64,000 bases of DNA from Streptomyces physcomitrii (GTDB taxonomy: Bacteria; Actinomycetota; Actinomycetes; Streptomycetales; Streptomycetaceae): NCBI RefSeq assembly GCF_012273655.1, contig NZ_JAAWWP010000009.1, positions 1-64,000 of the forward strand. The letters are read 5' to 3'. Numbering within the stretch: position 1 is the first letter of the stretch; each line of letters begins with the position of its first letter. Made by a program: the position numbers and the translations under genes. Positions 49,624-58,258 of this stretch are shown here, one piece after another. Below the pieces are notes generated by a model that had not been told where the DNA came from, did not search any database, and saw only the letters and a list, made by a program, of their open reading frames with translations.

Positions 49624-50600
49624 GCGTCCTCCTTGCGGTTCGCGCGCAGCACGAGCAGCATCAGGCCGAGCGTGATCACGAAGACCACGACGGAGATCGC
49701 CGAGGCGTAGCCGACCCGGCCGCTGAGTCCGGTGCCGGTCCGCTGGATCAGCATCACGAGGGTGGTGTCGTCGCCGCCGGGCCCGCCGGAGGGGCCCGCT
49801 ATCAGATAGACCTCGGAGAAGACCTTGAAGGCGTTGACCGAGGAGAGCGCGCCGACCAGGACCATGGTGGAGCGCACCGCGGGCACGGTGACCGTGAAGA
49901 AGCGGCGGATCGCTCCGGCGCCGTCCACCGAGGCCGCCTCGTGCAGTTCGCGCGGCACGTTCGCCAGCGCGGCCAGGTAGATGATCATGTAGTAGCCGAG
50001 GCCCTTCCAGACCGTGACCAGCATCGCCGAGACGAGCAGCAGCGCGGAGTCGCTGAGGAAGGGGATCCGGTCGAAACCGAGGCCGGTGACCACCGAGTTG
50101 ACCAGTCCGCGGTCGTCCAGCAGCCAGACCCAGATCAGCCCGACCACCACCACCGAGGCGACCACGGGCGTGTAGAAGGCGGAGCGGAAGAAGGCGATCC
50201 CGGGCATCTGCCGGGCCACGAGCAGGGCGAGCAGCAGCGGCAGGACCACCAGGAGCGGCACCACGCCGGCCATGTAGAGCAGGCTGTTGCGCAGCCCGGT
50301 CCAGAACATGTCGTCGTGGATCAGCTCCTGGTAGTTGGCCCCGCCGACGTACCGGCCGCCGATGAGCGTGCGCCGGTCGGTGAAGGAGTCGACCACCGTG
50401 GAGACGAAGGGGTAGAGGCTGAAGCCGGCGACGATCAGCAGTCCGGGGCCGAGGAACAGCCAGGGGGTGCTGGGCAGTTGGGTGCGGATGCGCCGGCGGC
50501 GGCCCTCCCCGCCCGGGCGCCCGCCCGCCGGGGCCTCCTTGCGCGAGGGCGCCTCGGCGGGTCGGGCCGCGGCCCGGCCGGTCGCGGATGCGGGGCTCAT
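49620..50600 (-). CDS. Sugar ABC transporter permease (MalF type)
   Basis: 326 residues. A polar N-terminal ~50 residues, six membrane helices, and the EAA loop HEAASVDGAGAIRRFFTVTVPAV. CUT1 family. Start: ATG at 50600, overlapping the binding-protein stop (ATGA); the upstream in-frame start at 50624 is inside the binding-protein gene. No ATPase gene is present, so the shared ATPase MsiK is the likely energiser, as in other Streptomyces CUT1 systems. Confidence 0.92.
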   Translation of the reverse strand: MSPASATGRAAARPAEAPSRKEAPAGGRPGGEGRRRRIRTQLPSTPWLFLGPGLLIVAGFSLYPFVSTVVDSFTDRRTLIGGRYVGGANYQELIHDDMFWTGLRNSLLYMAGVVPLLVVLPLLLALLVARQMPGIAFFRSAFYTPVVASVVVVGLIWVWLLDDRGLVNSVVTGLGFDRIPFLSDSALLLVSAMLVTVWKGLGYYMIIYLAALANVPRELHEAASVDGAGAIRRFFTVTVPAVRSTMVLVGALSSVNAFKVFSEVYLIAGPSGGPGGDDTTLVMLIQRTGTGLSGRVGYASAISVVVFVITLGLMLLVLRANRKEDA

Positions 50601-51889
50601 GCCGTCTTCAGCAGCCGGTTGCACTCGGCCACCGCGTCGTCCAGCGCCTGCTTCGGGCTCTTCTTGCCCTGCATCGCCTTGGCGACCTCATTGCGCAGCG
50701 CGACCTTCATCTGCTCGCTGAAGACCGCGGGCGTGTAGTTGACGGCCGTCTTGATCGCCTTCGCCGCGGCGACCTTCACCCGGCCCTCGTCGGTGCCGTC
50801 CTCTTTGGTGAAGAAGGGGTCGTCCAGGCTGCCCTCGGTGGAGGGGAAGACGGTGACCTCGTGCGCGAAGTCCATCTGGTTCTTCGCGTTCGTCACGAAG
50901 TGCGCGAAGGCCACCGCTGCGGGCTTGACCTTGCTCTGCTTGTTCACCATCAGGCCCTGGACGTACATGTTGTCCTTGCCGGTGTTGTTCACCGCGGGCG
51001 TGATGCCGATGTTCCTGTAGAGGCTCGGCGCCTCCTTCTTGTACTTCTGCAGGTCGAGCGCGCCGCCGGGGTTCATCGCGATGGACTGCTGCTGGAACTT
51101 GCGGCCCGCGCCCTCCGCCTGGTTGGTCAGCGCCTGCGAGTCGAGCGCCTTCGCGTCGTACAACTTCTTGTACTCGGTGACCAGTTCGACGCCCTTGGCC
51201 TCGTTGAAGGTGAACCGCGCGCCCTGCTCGTCCATCAGCTCCACCCCGTAGCGGCCGAAGTCCTCCACGGCGGGGATGTTGGCGAGCATGGCGATCTTCC
51301 CCTTGCTCCGCTTCGCCATGTCGATGCCGGAGTCGAAGAGCTGGCCGTACGTCTTCGGGGGCTTCTCGGGGTCGAGTCCGGCGTCCGCGAAGAGCTTCTT
51401 GTTGTAGAACATCGGGCCGGTGTTCAGATACCAGGGGAAGGCGTACACCCCGTCCATGCCCGGGAGTTCATGGCTCTTCCAGGCGCCGGGGAGGTACTCG
51501 CCCCGGTACTTCCCGGCGGCCTCCTCCAGGTTCATCGCCAGGCCCGCCTTGGCCAGCGGGTAGACGAGGTCGGGCGCCACATTGACCACATCGGGCAGGT
51601 CGCCCGCCGCGGCGTCCGCGCTGAGCTTGTTGGCGTAGTTCTCGGCGGGCTGGTCGATCCAGTTGACCTCGGTGCCGGGGTACTTCTTCTCGAAGTCGGC
51701 GATGAGGCCCTGGAAGTAGTCCTTGAAGTTGGTCTTCAGGTTCCAGGTCTGGAAGTCGACGGTGCCCTCGACCTTGCCCTCGGCGCTGTCGGACCCGCCG
51801 CCCGAGTCGGAGGACCCGCAGGCCGTGAGGACGAGTGCGCTGCCGAGGGCCACAGCGACGGCTGTGGCGGCGCGAGTGGACATACGCAT
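50597..51889 (-). CDS. Sugar-binding lipoprotein of a CUT1 ABC transporter
   Basis: 430 residues. Signal peptide with lipobox LTAC (Cys at about 24), then an SBP_bac_1 fold (VDFQTWN, DFEKKYPGTEVNWIDQPAENYANKL, DLPDVVNVAPDLVYPLAKAGL, YAFPWYLNTGPMFYNKKLF). It binds the sugar for import. Start: ATG at 51889 with GGGAG 7 nt upstream. First gene of the operon; its promoter with an internal operator is at 52086-52115, leaving a ~190-nt leader. Confidence 0.93.
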   Translation of the reverse strand: MRMSTRAATAVAVALGSALVLTACGSSDSGGGSDSAEGKVEGTVDFQTWNLKTNFKDYFQGLIADFEKKYPGTEVNWIDQPAENYANKLSADAAAGDLPDVVNVAPDLVYPLAKAGLAMNLEEAAGKYRGEYLPGAWKSHELPGMDGVYAFPWYLNTGPMFYNKKLFADAGLDPEKPPKTYGQLFDSGIDMAKRSKGKIAMLANIPAVEDFGRYGVELMDEQGARFTFNEAKGVELVTEYKKLYDAKALDSQALTNQAEGAGRKFQQQSIAMNPGGALDLQKYKKEAPSLYRNIGITPAVNNTGKDNMYVQGLMVNKQSKVKPAAVAFAHFVTNAKNQMDFAHEVTVFPSTEGSLDDPFFTKEDGTDEGRVKVAAAKAIKTAVNYTPAVFSEQMKVALRNEVAKAMQGKKSPKQALDDAVAECNRLLKTA

Positions 51890-52085
51890 GGGGCGGCTCC
51901 CTGCTCGGACCGGAACATCTGAGGAATGTGGTGCGGCGGCCTCCCGCCGCGGACCCCTCGGCTTGTCGGGGGCTCTGCGGCGAGCGCGGCGGCCAGATCT
52001 CCCCGCGGCCCGGGAATTCCGAGAAAACCGATGATCTTCAGGGCGAAGAGCCGGATTCCCCGCGCAGGTTGGGGTGGCGCCGCAG

Positions 52086-52115
52086 ACGCTAGTAATGCGA
52101 TTTAGTAGATGTCAA
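52086..52115 (-). promoter_or_regulatory. Promoter of the sugar operon with operator in the spacer
   Basis: Minus strand TTGACA (52115-52110), an 18-nt spacer, TAGCGT (52091-52086). The spacer contains GTAATGCGATTTAG (plus strand, 52092-52105), nearly identical to a site by the lacI-type gene. A repressor bound there would block RNA polymerase directly. Confidence 0.7.
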
Positions 52116-52259
52116 TAGACCGGCGATACCGGATTCATCCCGGGTCCCGTTCCCGGCAATCCCCGGATGCCGTACGCGGCTTGCCAGGAGGGTGCCGATA
52201 CATGTCCTCCGCGCAGGTGAGGACTGGGTCCCGAGAGCCCGGAGCGGCCTCCGGCGGCG

Positions 52260-52289
52260 TTGACAGCGCACTTCGGGCCGGGGTAAACC
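52260..52289 (+). promoter_or_regulatory. Promoter of the LacI-family regulator
   Basis: TTGACA (52260-52265), an 18-nt spacer, TAAACC (52284-52289). The second operator begins 10 nt downstream, at about the transcript start. Confidence 0.5.
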
Positions 52290-52298
52290 TGCGGGGAG

Positions 52299-52312
52299 GT
52301 AATGCGGTTTAG
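52299..52312 (+). promoter_or_regulatory. Second operator for the LacI-family regulator
   Basis: GTAATGCGGTTTAG, 13 of 14 bases identical to 52092-52105 and in the same orientation. Its place just after the regulator promoter suggests autoregulation. The remaining parts of 51890-52463 show nothing else clear. Confidence 0.6.
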
Positions 52313-52463
52313 CCAATTACCCTGGAAGGCGTTCGGCGAGGAGGGCGGGCCCACCGCGGGCGCGACCGTCCGCGCACCCGGCGGCGACCGTGTCGCGTAC
52401 GGTCACCGACTGAGCACCCTGCCACCGCGTACCGCCGCGACGTACCTCCGAGGAGCCCACGAG

Positions 52464-53567
52464 ATGACAGCGCCGGCCGGCGACGGAGCCCGGGCGACTC
52501 CCGCGCGCCGCCCCACCATCAAGGACATCGCACGCCGGGCGGGCGTCTCCGAGAGCGCCGTGTCCTTCGCGCTCAACGGGCGTCCCGGCGTCTCGCAGAC
52601 CACCCGCGAGAGGGTCCACCGGGTCGCCGCCGACCTCGGCTGGCAGCCCAACAGCGCCGCCCGCGCCCTGTCCGGGGAGCGCTCCGGCGCCCTCGGCCTG
52701 GTCCTCGCGCGGCCCGCGCACACCCTCGGCGTCGAATCCTTCTTCCTGCAACTGGTCTCCGGTGTCCAGGAGGTGCTGGCCGCCCGCAGGATCGCCCTGC
52801 TCTTCCAGGTCGTCGAGGACACCGCCGCGGAGTGCGAGCTGCTGCGGCGCTGGTGGGCCGAGAGACGGGTGGACGGCGTCCTGGTTGTGGACCCGCGCGC
52901 ACAGGACCCGCGCCCCGCGCTGCTGGACTCGCTCGGCCTGCCCGCCGTCCTGGTCGGCGCGCCCGCCCCGGGCGAGGACGCCGGTTCGCTCTCCACGGTC
53001 TGGGCCGACGACAGCGCCGCGATGGCCTCCGTCCTCGCCCATCTGCACGGGCTCGGGCACCGCCGCATCGTCCATGTCGCGGGCCTGCCCGGGCTCGCGC
53101 ACACCGAGCGCCGGATCGCCTCGCTGCGCGCCGAGGCCGCCGCGCTCGGCCTGAGCGGGGTCCGCTCGGTCACCACTGACTACTCCGACGCCGAGGGCGC
53201 CGCGGCCACCCGCAGGCTCCTCGACGCCGCCGAGCCGCCGACCGCGATCATCTACGACAACGACGTGATGGCCGTCGCGGGCGTCAGCGCCGCCGCCGAA
53301 CGCGGCGTCGCCCTCCCCGCCGAGCTGTCCGTGGTCGCCTGGGACGACTCGGCGCTGTGCCGGGTCACCCACCCGAGGCTGACCGCGCTGGTCCGCGACA
53401 CCACGGCCTTCGGCCGCCTCGCGGCCGGGGAGCTCCTCGACCGGCTCGACGGCGGCCCGGCGCGCAGCATCCAGGCCGAGCTGCCGCATCTGGAACCCCG
53501 CGAGAGCACCGCCCCGCCGCCGCCCGCCGAACGGGAGCCGGCACCCGAGCAGGGGCTCAGGGCTTGA
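52464..53567 (+). CDS. LacI-family transcriptional regulator
   Basis: 367 residues. LacI HTH (about 17-65; TIKDIARRAGVSESAVSFALNGRPGVSQTTRERV) and a periplasmic-binding-protein-like sensor domain (about 75-345). It presumably represses the divergent sugar operon until the sugar appears; the two matching operators support this. Start: ATG at 52464 with GAGGAG at 52450-52455; the frame is open to 52302, but that stretch overlaps operator DNA. Its last codons overlap the convergent TAXI gene by 11 bp. Confidence 0.92.
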   Translation: MTAPAGDGARATPARRPTIKDIARRAGVSESAVSFALNGRPGVSQTTRERVHRVAADLGWQPNSAARALSGERSGALGLVLARPAHTLGVESFFLQLVSGVQEVLAARRIALLFQVVEDTAAECELLRRWWAERRVDGVLVVDPRAQDPRPALLDSLGLPAVLVGAPAPGEDAGSLSTVWADDSAAMASVLAHLHGLGHRRIVHVAGLPGLAHTERRIASLRAEAAALGLSGVRSVTTDYSDAEGAAATRRLLDAAEPPTAIIYDNDVMAVAGVSAAAERGVALPAELSVVAWDDSALCRVTHPRLTALVRDTTAFGRLAAGELLDRLDGGPARSIQAELPHLEPRESTAPPPPAEREPAPEQGLRA

Positions 53568-54552
53568 CCGAGCGGTAGTAGCGCCGGGCCCCCTCGTGCA
53601 GGGCGAGCGGATCGGTGTACGGGGCGGTCCGCAGGTCCACCAGCTGCGCCGCGTGCACCACCGAGCCGATGTGGTCCCGGCTGTCGATCACCGTACGGGT
53701 CATGCCCTGGGTCAGCGCCGGATCGCTGCGGTCGGTGGTGACCAGCAGGTTCGCCACCGCGAGGGTGGACACGGCGACGCCCTGCTGGGCGGCCGGATAG
53801 GCGTCGGCGGGCATCACCGAGCCCCGGTAGTAGCGGGAGGCGCCGCCCTGCGCGTGCAGTTCGTCCACCAGGTCGCCGAGCGGTACGAAGCGGATCTCGA
53901 AGCGCTCCGAGAGGGCCTTCACCGCGTTGGTGGGCAGCCCGCCGGACCAGAAGAAGGCGTCGATCTCGCCCTTCTCCAGGGCGCTCGGCATGGTGGTGAT
54001 CGCCAGCGGCGAGCGCCTGATGTCCTTCGCCGGGTCCAGGCCCGCGGCGCCGAGCACCCGGTCCGCGATCAGCCGCACCCCCGAGCCGACCTGGCCGACC
54101 GCGACCCGCTTGCCCCGCAGGTCGGCCGCGGCCCTGACCTCCGAGGAGCGCGGCACCACCAGTTGGACGTAGTCGTCGTAGAGCCGGGCCAGCGCGCGCA
54201 GCCGGGAGGCGCCGGGGCCGTCGTCCGCCCGGTACTTCTCCACCGCGTCGGCGGCGGCGATGGTGAAGTCGGCCTGGCCGGTCGCCACCCGCCGCACGTT
54301 CTGCTGGGAGCCCTCGCTCGGCTCCATGTCGACCCGCAGGTCCGGCATGTCCTCGGCCAGGGCCGCGTCGAGCAGCTGCCCGTACCGCTCGTAGACGCCC
54401 GAGGCCACCCCCGTACTGAAGCTGACCGAACCGCCCGGCGAGTCCTGGCCCTCGGGCGCCAGCCACCAGCCGAGCAGCGCGGCCACCACGAGGAAGGCGG
54501 CCGCGCCGAGCAGCAGGCGGCCGCGCGAGCCGCGGGGGAGTGCCGGGAACAT
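53557..54552 (-). CDS. TAXI-family TRAP-type solute-binding protein (orphan)
   Basis: 331 residues. An N-terminal signal/anchor (LLLGAAAFLVVAALLGWW), then a TAXI solute-binding fold: VSFSTGVASGVYERYGQLL, DFTIAAADAVEKYR, LARLYDDYVQLVV, GKRVAVGQVGSGVRLIADRVL and DAFFWSGGLPTNAVKAL. These proteins normally feed a TRAP permease (DctQM or fused). None is encoded nearby, so it may serve a distant permease or act as a sensor protein. Start: ATG at 54552 with AGGA upstream. Convergent with the LacI gene, overlapping by 11 bp. Confidence 0.85.
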   Translation of the reverse strand: MFPALPRGSRGRLLLGAAAFLVVAALLGWWLAPEGQDSPGGSVSFSTGVASGVYERYGQLLDAALAEDMPDLRVDMEPSEGSQQNVRRVATGQADFTIAAADAVEKYRADDGPGASRLRALARLYDDYVQLVVPRSSEVRAAADLRGKRVAVGQVGSGVRLIADRVLGAAGLDPAKDIRRSPLAITTMPSALEKGEIDAFFWSGGLPTNAVKALSERFEIRFVPLGDLVDELHAQGGASRYYRGSVMPADAYPAAQQGVAVSTLAVANLLVTTDRSDPALTQGMTRTVIDSRDHIGSVVHAAQLVDLRTAPYTDPLALHEGARRYYRSVKP

Positions 54553-54730
54553 ACGGGCGATCCTGCCATTTCACCCCGCGTACGGCCAGGGGCGGCCCCC
54601 GGCCGCCGCCCGCGGTCCGGGTGGTCGGTGTCGTACGCCCCGCTGCCCGCGCCGGACCTGCCGTCTGCACCGCCCCTGCCGTCCGCGCCGCGCCCGCCGT
54701 CCGTACCGCGCCCGGCGCGCCGCCCGGTCC

Positions 54731-55525
54731 TCAGGGCTTGCGGGCCACTCCGCCGAAACTGCTGACCACCGGCGGCGGTTGGGCGCCCTCCGGTGCCGGG
54801 CGCCAGCGGGAGACCGGGACCAGACCGGGCTCCAGGACCTCGAATTCCGAGAAGAAGGCGCCCAGTTGCTCCGGGGAGCGGTTGACACGGGGGTTGTCGC
54901 TGGTCCGGTTCCACTCCTCGACCATCGCCCGCATCGCCGCCGGGCTGTACTCCTCGGTGCTGTCGCACAGGACCAGGTAACTGCCCGCGGGCAGCGCGGA
55001 CTTGAGCCGCTCGACCACCGCGTGGGCGCGCGCGTCGGGCAGATGGGCCACGATGCCGAGCAGCATCAGCGCGACCGGCCGCGAGAAGTCCAGGGTCTTG
55101 GCGGCGCCCTCCAGGATGGTGTCCGGATCCCGCAGGTCGGCGTCGAGGTAGTCGGTGGCGCCCTCGGCGGTGCTGGTGAGCAGCGCCGCGGCGTGCGCGA
55201 GGACCACCGGGTCGTGGTCGACGTAGACGATCCGTGCCTCGGGGGCCAGCCGCTGGGCGACGTCGTGGGTGTTGTCGAGGGTGGGCAGCCCGGTGCCCAC
55301 GTCCAGGAACTGCCGCACGCCCGCCTCGCCCGCGAGGTGCGTCACGGCCCGGCTGAGGAAGGCCCGCTGCGCCCGCGCCACCTGGACGATCTCCGGGTTC
55401 ACCCGGCGGATCTCGTCGCCGACCCGCTGGTCGATCTCGTAGCAGTCCTTCCCGCCGAGCCAGTAGTTCCAGATCCGGGCGGAGTGCGGCACCGTGCTGC
55501 CCTGCGGTGGAAGGTCATGTGGCAT
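54731..55525 (-). CDS. DUF574-type SAM-dependent methyltransferase
   Basis: 264 residues. The Streptomyces-abundant DUF574 family: SARIWNYWLGGKDCYEIDQRVGDEI near the N-terminus, motif I QFLDVGTGLPT, IVYVDHDPVVLAHA and VALMLLGIVAHLPD. A Rossmann-type methyltransferase; substrates are mostly unknown (the family has many paralogues per genome). Start: ATG at 55525 with GGAG 7 nt upstream; the upstream ATG/GTG extension to 55561 is not needed. The 178-bp gap to the TAXI gene holds short C-rich near-repeats only. Confidence 0.9.
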   Translation of the reverse strand: MPHDLPPQGSTVPHSARIWNYWLGGKDCYEIDQRVGDEIRRVNPEIVQVARAQRAFLSRAVTHLAGEAGVRQFLDVGTGLPTLDNTHDVAQRLAPEARIVYVDHDPVVLAHAAALLTSTAEGATDYLDADLRDPDTILEGAAKTLDFSRPVALMLLGIVAHLPDARAHAVVERLKSALPAGSYLVLCDSTEEYSPAAMRAMVEEWNRTSDNPRVNRSPEQLGAFFSEFEVLEPGLVPVSRWRPAPEGAQPPPVVSSFGGVARKP

Positions 55526-55609
55526 GAGAACGCTCCGAGTTGGCCGACGACTGGGGCTCAACCTAGAACAGCGGGCCCGAAGCCGCCTCTGCCGGGGCGC
55601 ACTTTGGCC

Positions 55610-56362
55610 TCAGCTGCGGCCGGAGCGCCGGAACGTCACGTCCTCGCCGCTGAGTTCGGAGGTCAGCCCCTCGTCCGTGGTGCGGACCCGGTCCAGGGCG
55701 AGGCCCTCCGGGATCCCGTCCAGGGTGAGCCCGCGCTCCAGGGCGCCGCTCAGCAGCCCCTCGGCGGCCTCGGGCAGCGAACCCGAGGTCACCTCGGGCG
55801 AGCGGAAGGCGATCGAGCGCGGCCCGGAGGCGGCGACCTCCGCGCTCACCGACACCTCGCCGACCAGGGGCAGCCGGGTGGTCGCGGTGACCCGCGGCCG
55901 CCCGTTCCCGCCGGGCTGCCCGGGGCCGACCCGGATCCCGAGGCCCTGCGAGAGGTCCGCCCAGGAGACCTGCGCCTCGGCCTTCGCGGAGCCCGCGTGC
56001 GCCTTGTCGGCACCGCCGCGCTCCACATCCGCCAGCTCCACGTGCAGCGTGGAGACCGGCACCCGGCGCCCGCCCTCGCCCGCGGGCACGTCATGGGCGG
56101 TGAGTTCGACCCGCTCCAGCCTGCCCCGCGCCAGCTGGGTGAGCACCGGCCTGCCGTGCACGGTCACCGAGGGCTCGCCCGGCAGCGACTGGGCCTCCTT
56201 GAAGTCCTCGGCCATCGAGTTCTCGACGCGGTAGGCGGTGACGGCGTCCGCGCCGAGGGCGAGCAGCAGCACCGCGGCCACGGCCGCCGCCCAGCGCGCC
56301 CACCGCGGAGTGCGCCGCGGGAGAAGCCTGGGGAGTCGTCGGTTCTCGGGGGCGGAGCGCAC
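55610..56362 (-). CDS. LmeA-like (DUF2993) membrane-anchored lipid-binding protein
   Basis: 250 residues. A basic N-terminus and one membrane helix (about 24-43), then an external DUF2993 domain with SMAEDFKEAQSLPGEPSVTVHGRPVLTQLARGRLERVELTAHDVP, typical of the family. In mycobacteria LmeA binds phosphoinositides and supports lipomannan elongation; Streptomyces function is not established. Start: GTG at 56362 with AAAGG upstream. Divergent from miaB. Confidence 0.82.
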   Translation of the reverse strand: MRSAPENRRLPRLLPRRTPRWARWAAAVAAVLLLALGADAVTAYRVENSMAEDFKEAQSLPGEPSVTVHGRPVLTQLARGRLERVELTAHDVPAGEGGRRVPVSTLHVELADVERGGADKAHAGSAKAEAQVSWADLSQGLGIRVGPGQPGGNGRPRVTATTRLPLVGEVSVSAEVAASGPRSIAFRSPEVTSGSLPEAAEGLLSGALERGLTLDGIPEGLALDRVRTTDEGLTSELSGEDVTFRRSGRS

Positions 56363-56550
56363 GGGCGGCGCCTTTCGTGGACGGGGCGGTGCCCGCGGGA
56401 CAGCGGGCGGACCTCAGCCTTCCGGCCGCCGCCCGTCCACCGCTAGGACGTGGATCACTCGCCGCCGGCGGAACCGGGCCGGACCCCGAAGCGGAATCCC
56501 GGCCTCGGGCGCCGCCGCCCGCGTACGGCCGGGCACCGCGGGCGAGCCCT

Positions 56551-56556
56551 TACCCT
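56551..56556 (+). promoter_or_regulatory. -10 element for leaderless miaB transcript
   Basis: TACCCT ends 6 nt before the GTG at 56563; no ribosome site. Confidence 0.5.
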
Positions 56557-56562
56557 GGACGG

Positions 56563-58068
56563 GTGAAAGGCGATGAGGCGAGCGGCGTGAAAACCTACGA
56601 GGTCCGCACTTACGGCTGCCAGATGAACGTGCACGACTCCGAGCGGCTCTCCGGACTGCTCGAAGGCGCGGGCTACGTCCGGGCACCCGCAGGCAGCGAC
56701 GGCGACGCGGATGTCGTCGTCTTCAACACCTGCGCGGTGCGCGAGAACGCCGACAACCGGCTGTACGGCAACCTCGGCAGGCTCGCCCCGATGAAGGCGG
56801 CCAGGCCCGGGATGCAGATCGCGGTGGGCGGCTGCCTCGCCCAGAAGGACCGCGAGACCATCGTCGGCCGGGCGCCCTGGGTCGACGTCGTCTTCGGCAC
56901 GCACAACATCGGCAAGCTCCCCGTCCTCCTGGAGCGGGCCCGGGTGCAGGAGGAGGCCCAGGTCGAGATCGCCGAGTCCCTGGAGGCTTTCCCCTCCACG
57001 CTGCCCACCCGCCGCGAGAGCGCCTACGCGGCCTGGGTCTCCATCTCGGTCGGCTGCAACAACACCTGCACCTTCTGCATCGTCCCCGCCCTGCGCGGCA
57101 AGGAGAAGGACCGCAGGACCGGTGACATCCTCGCCGAGATCGAGGCGCTGGTCGCCGAGGGCGTCAGCGAGGTCACCCTGCTCGGGCAGAACGTCAACGC
57201 CTACGGCTCCGACATCGGCGACCGGGAGGCCTTCAGCAAGCTGCTGCGCGCCTGCGGCAGGATCGAGGGCCTCCAGCGGGTCCGCTTCACCTCCCCGCAT
57301 CCGCGCGACTTCACCGACGACGTCATCGCCGCGATGGCCGAGACCCCGAACGTCATGCCGCAGCTGCACATGCCGCTGCAGTCCGGCTCCGACCCGGTGC
57401 TCAAGGCGATGCGCCGCTCCTACCGGCAGGAGCGCTACCTCGGCATCATCGAGAAGGTGCGCGCCGCCATCCCGCACGCCGCCCTCACCACCGACATCAT
57501 CGTCGGCTTCCCCGGCGAGACCGAGGAGGACTTCGAGCAGACCCTGCACGTGGTCCGCGAGGCCCGCTTCGCCCAGGCCTTCACCTTCCAGTACTCCAAG
57601 CGGCCCGGCACCCCCGCCGCCGAGATGGACGGGCAGATCCCGAAGGAGGTCGTCCAGCGGCGCTACGAACGCCTGGTCGCCCTCCAGGAGGAGATCTCCT
57701 GGTCGGAGAACAAGAAGCAGGTCGGCCGCACCCTGGAGCTGATGGTCGCCGAGGGCGAGGGCCGCAAGGACGGCGCCACCCACCGGCTCTCCGGCCGCGC
57801 CCCCGACAACCGCCTCGTGCACTTCACCAAGCCCGAGCAGCCGGTGCGCCCCGGCGACGTGGTCACCGTCGAGGTCACCTACGCCGCCCCGCACCACCTG
57901 CTCGCCGAGGGCGCGGTGCGCGAGGTGCGCCGCACCCGCGCCGGGGACGCCTGGGAGAAGCGGAACACCGCCGAGGCGGCGAAGCCCGCGGGCGTGATGC
58001 TCGGGCTGCCCACGGTCGGCGTCCCCGAGCCGCTGCCCGCGGCCGTCGGCGGCTGCGCCCGCGACTGA
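56563..58068 (+). CDS. miaB: tRNA-2-methylthio-N6-(dimethylallyl)adenosine synthase MiaB
   Basis: 501 residues. It adds the 2-methylthio group at A37 after MiaA has prenylated it. UPF0004 cysteines Cys19, Cys57 and Cys91 (TYGCQMN, FNTCAVREN, GGCLAQ), radical-SAM cysteines Cys165, Cys169 and Cys172 (CNNTCTFC), then a TRAM domain (about 385-455). Start: GTG at 56563 with TACCCT at the leaderless distance; a second GTG at 56587 is possible. It works with miaA, 1.5 kb downstream. Confidence 0.95.
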   Translation: MKGDEASGVKTYEVRTYGCQMNVHDSERLSGLLEGAGYVRAPAGSDGDADVVVFNTCAVRENADNRLYGNLGRLAPMKAARPGMQIAVGGCLAQKDRETIVGRAPWVDVVFGTHNIGKLPVLLERARVQEEAQVEIAESLEAFPSTLPTRRESAYAAWVSISVGCNNTCTFCIVPALRGKEKDRRTGDILAEIEALVAEGVSEVTLLGQNVNAYGSDIGDREAFSKLLRACGRIEGLQRVRFTSPHPRDFTDDVIAAMAETPNVMPQLHMPLQSGSDPVLKAMRRSYRQERYLGIIEKVRAAIPHAALTTDIIVGFPGETEEDFEQTLHVVREARFAQAFTFQYSKRPGTPAAEMDGQIPKEVVQRRYERLVALQEEISWSENKKQVGRTLELMVAEGEGRKDGATHRLSGRAPDNRLVHFTKPEQPVRPGDVVTVEVTYAAPHHLLAEGAVREVRRTRAGDAWEKRNTAEAAKPAGVMLGLPTVGVPEPLPAAVGGCARD

Positions 58069-58245
58069 CCGCCGGGCCTGCGCCGCACTTCGGCCGCTGC
58101 GGGCGGCCGAGGGCGGGGCGGGCGGCTCGTACCCGTACCGCTTCTCTTCCTGAACTCGCGGGAGGCGCGGGGCAGTTGGGCCGAGCCCGGAGGCGGGGCC
58201 GCCAGGGACTGCGAAGACGCCCCCAGGGCCGGGCCGGGTGCGCGT

Positions 58246-58251
58246 TAGGCT
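58246..58251 (+). promoter_or_regulatory. -10 element for the LigB-like gene
   Basis: TAGGCT ends 7 nt before the ATG at 58259. Confidence 0.5.
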
Positions 58252-58258
58252 GCGGATC

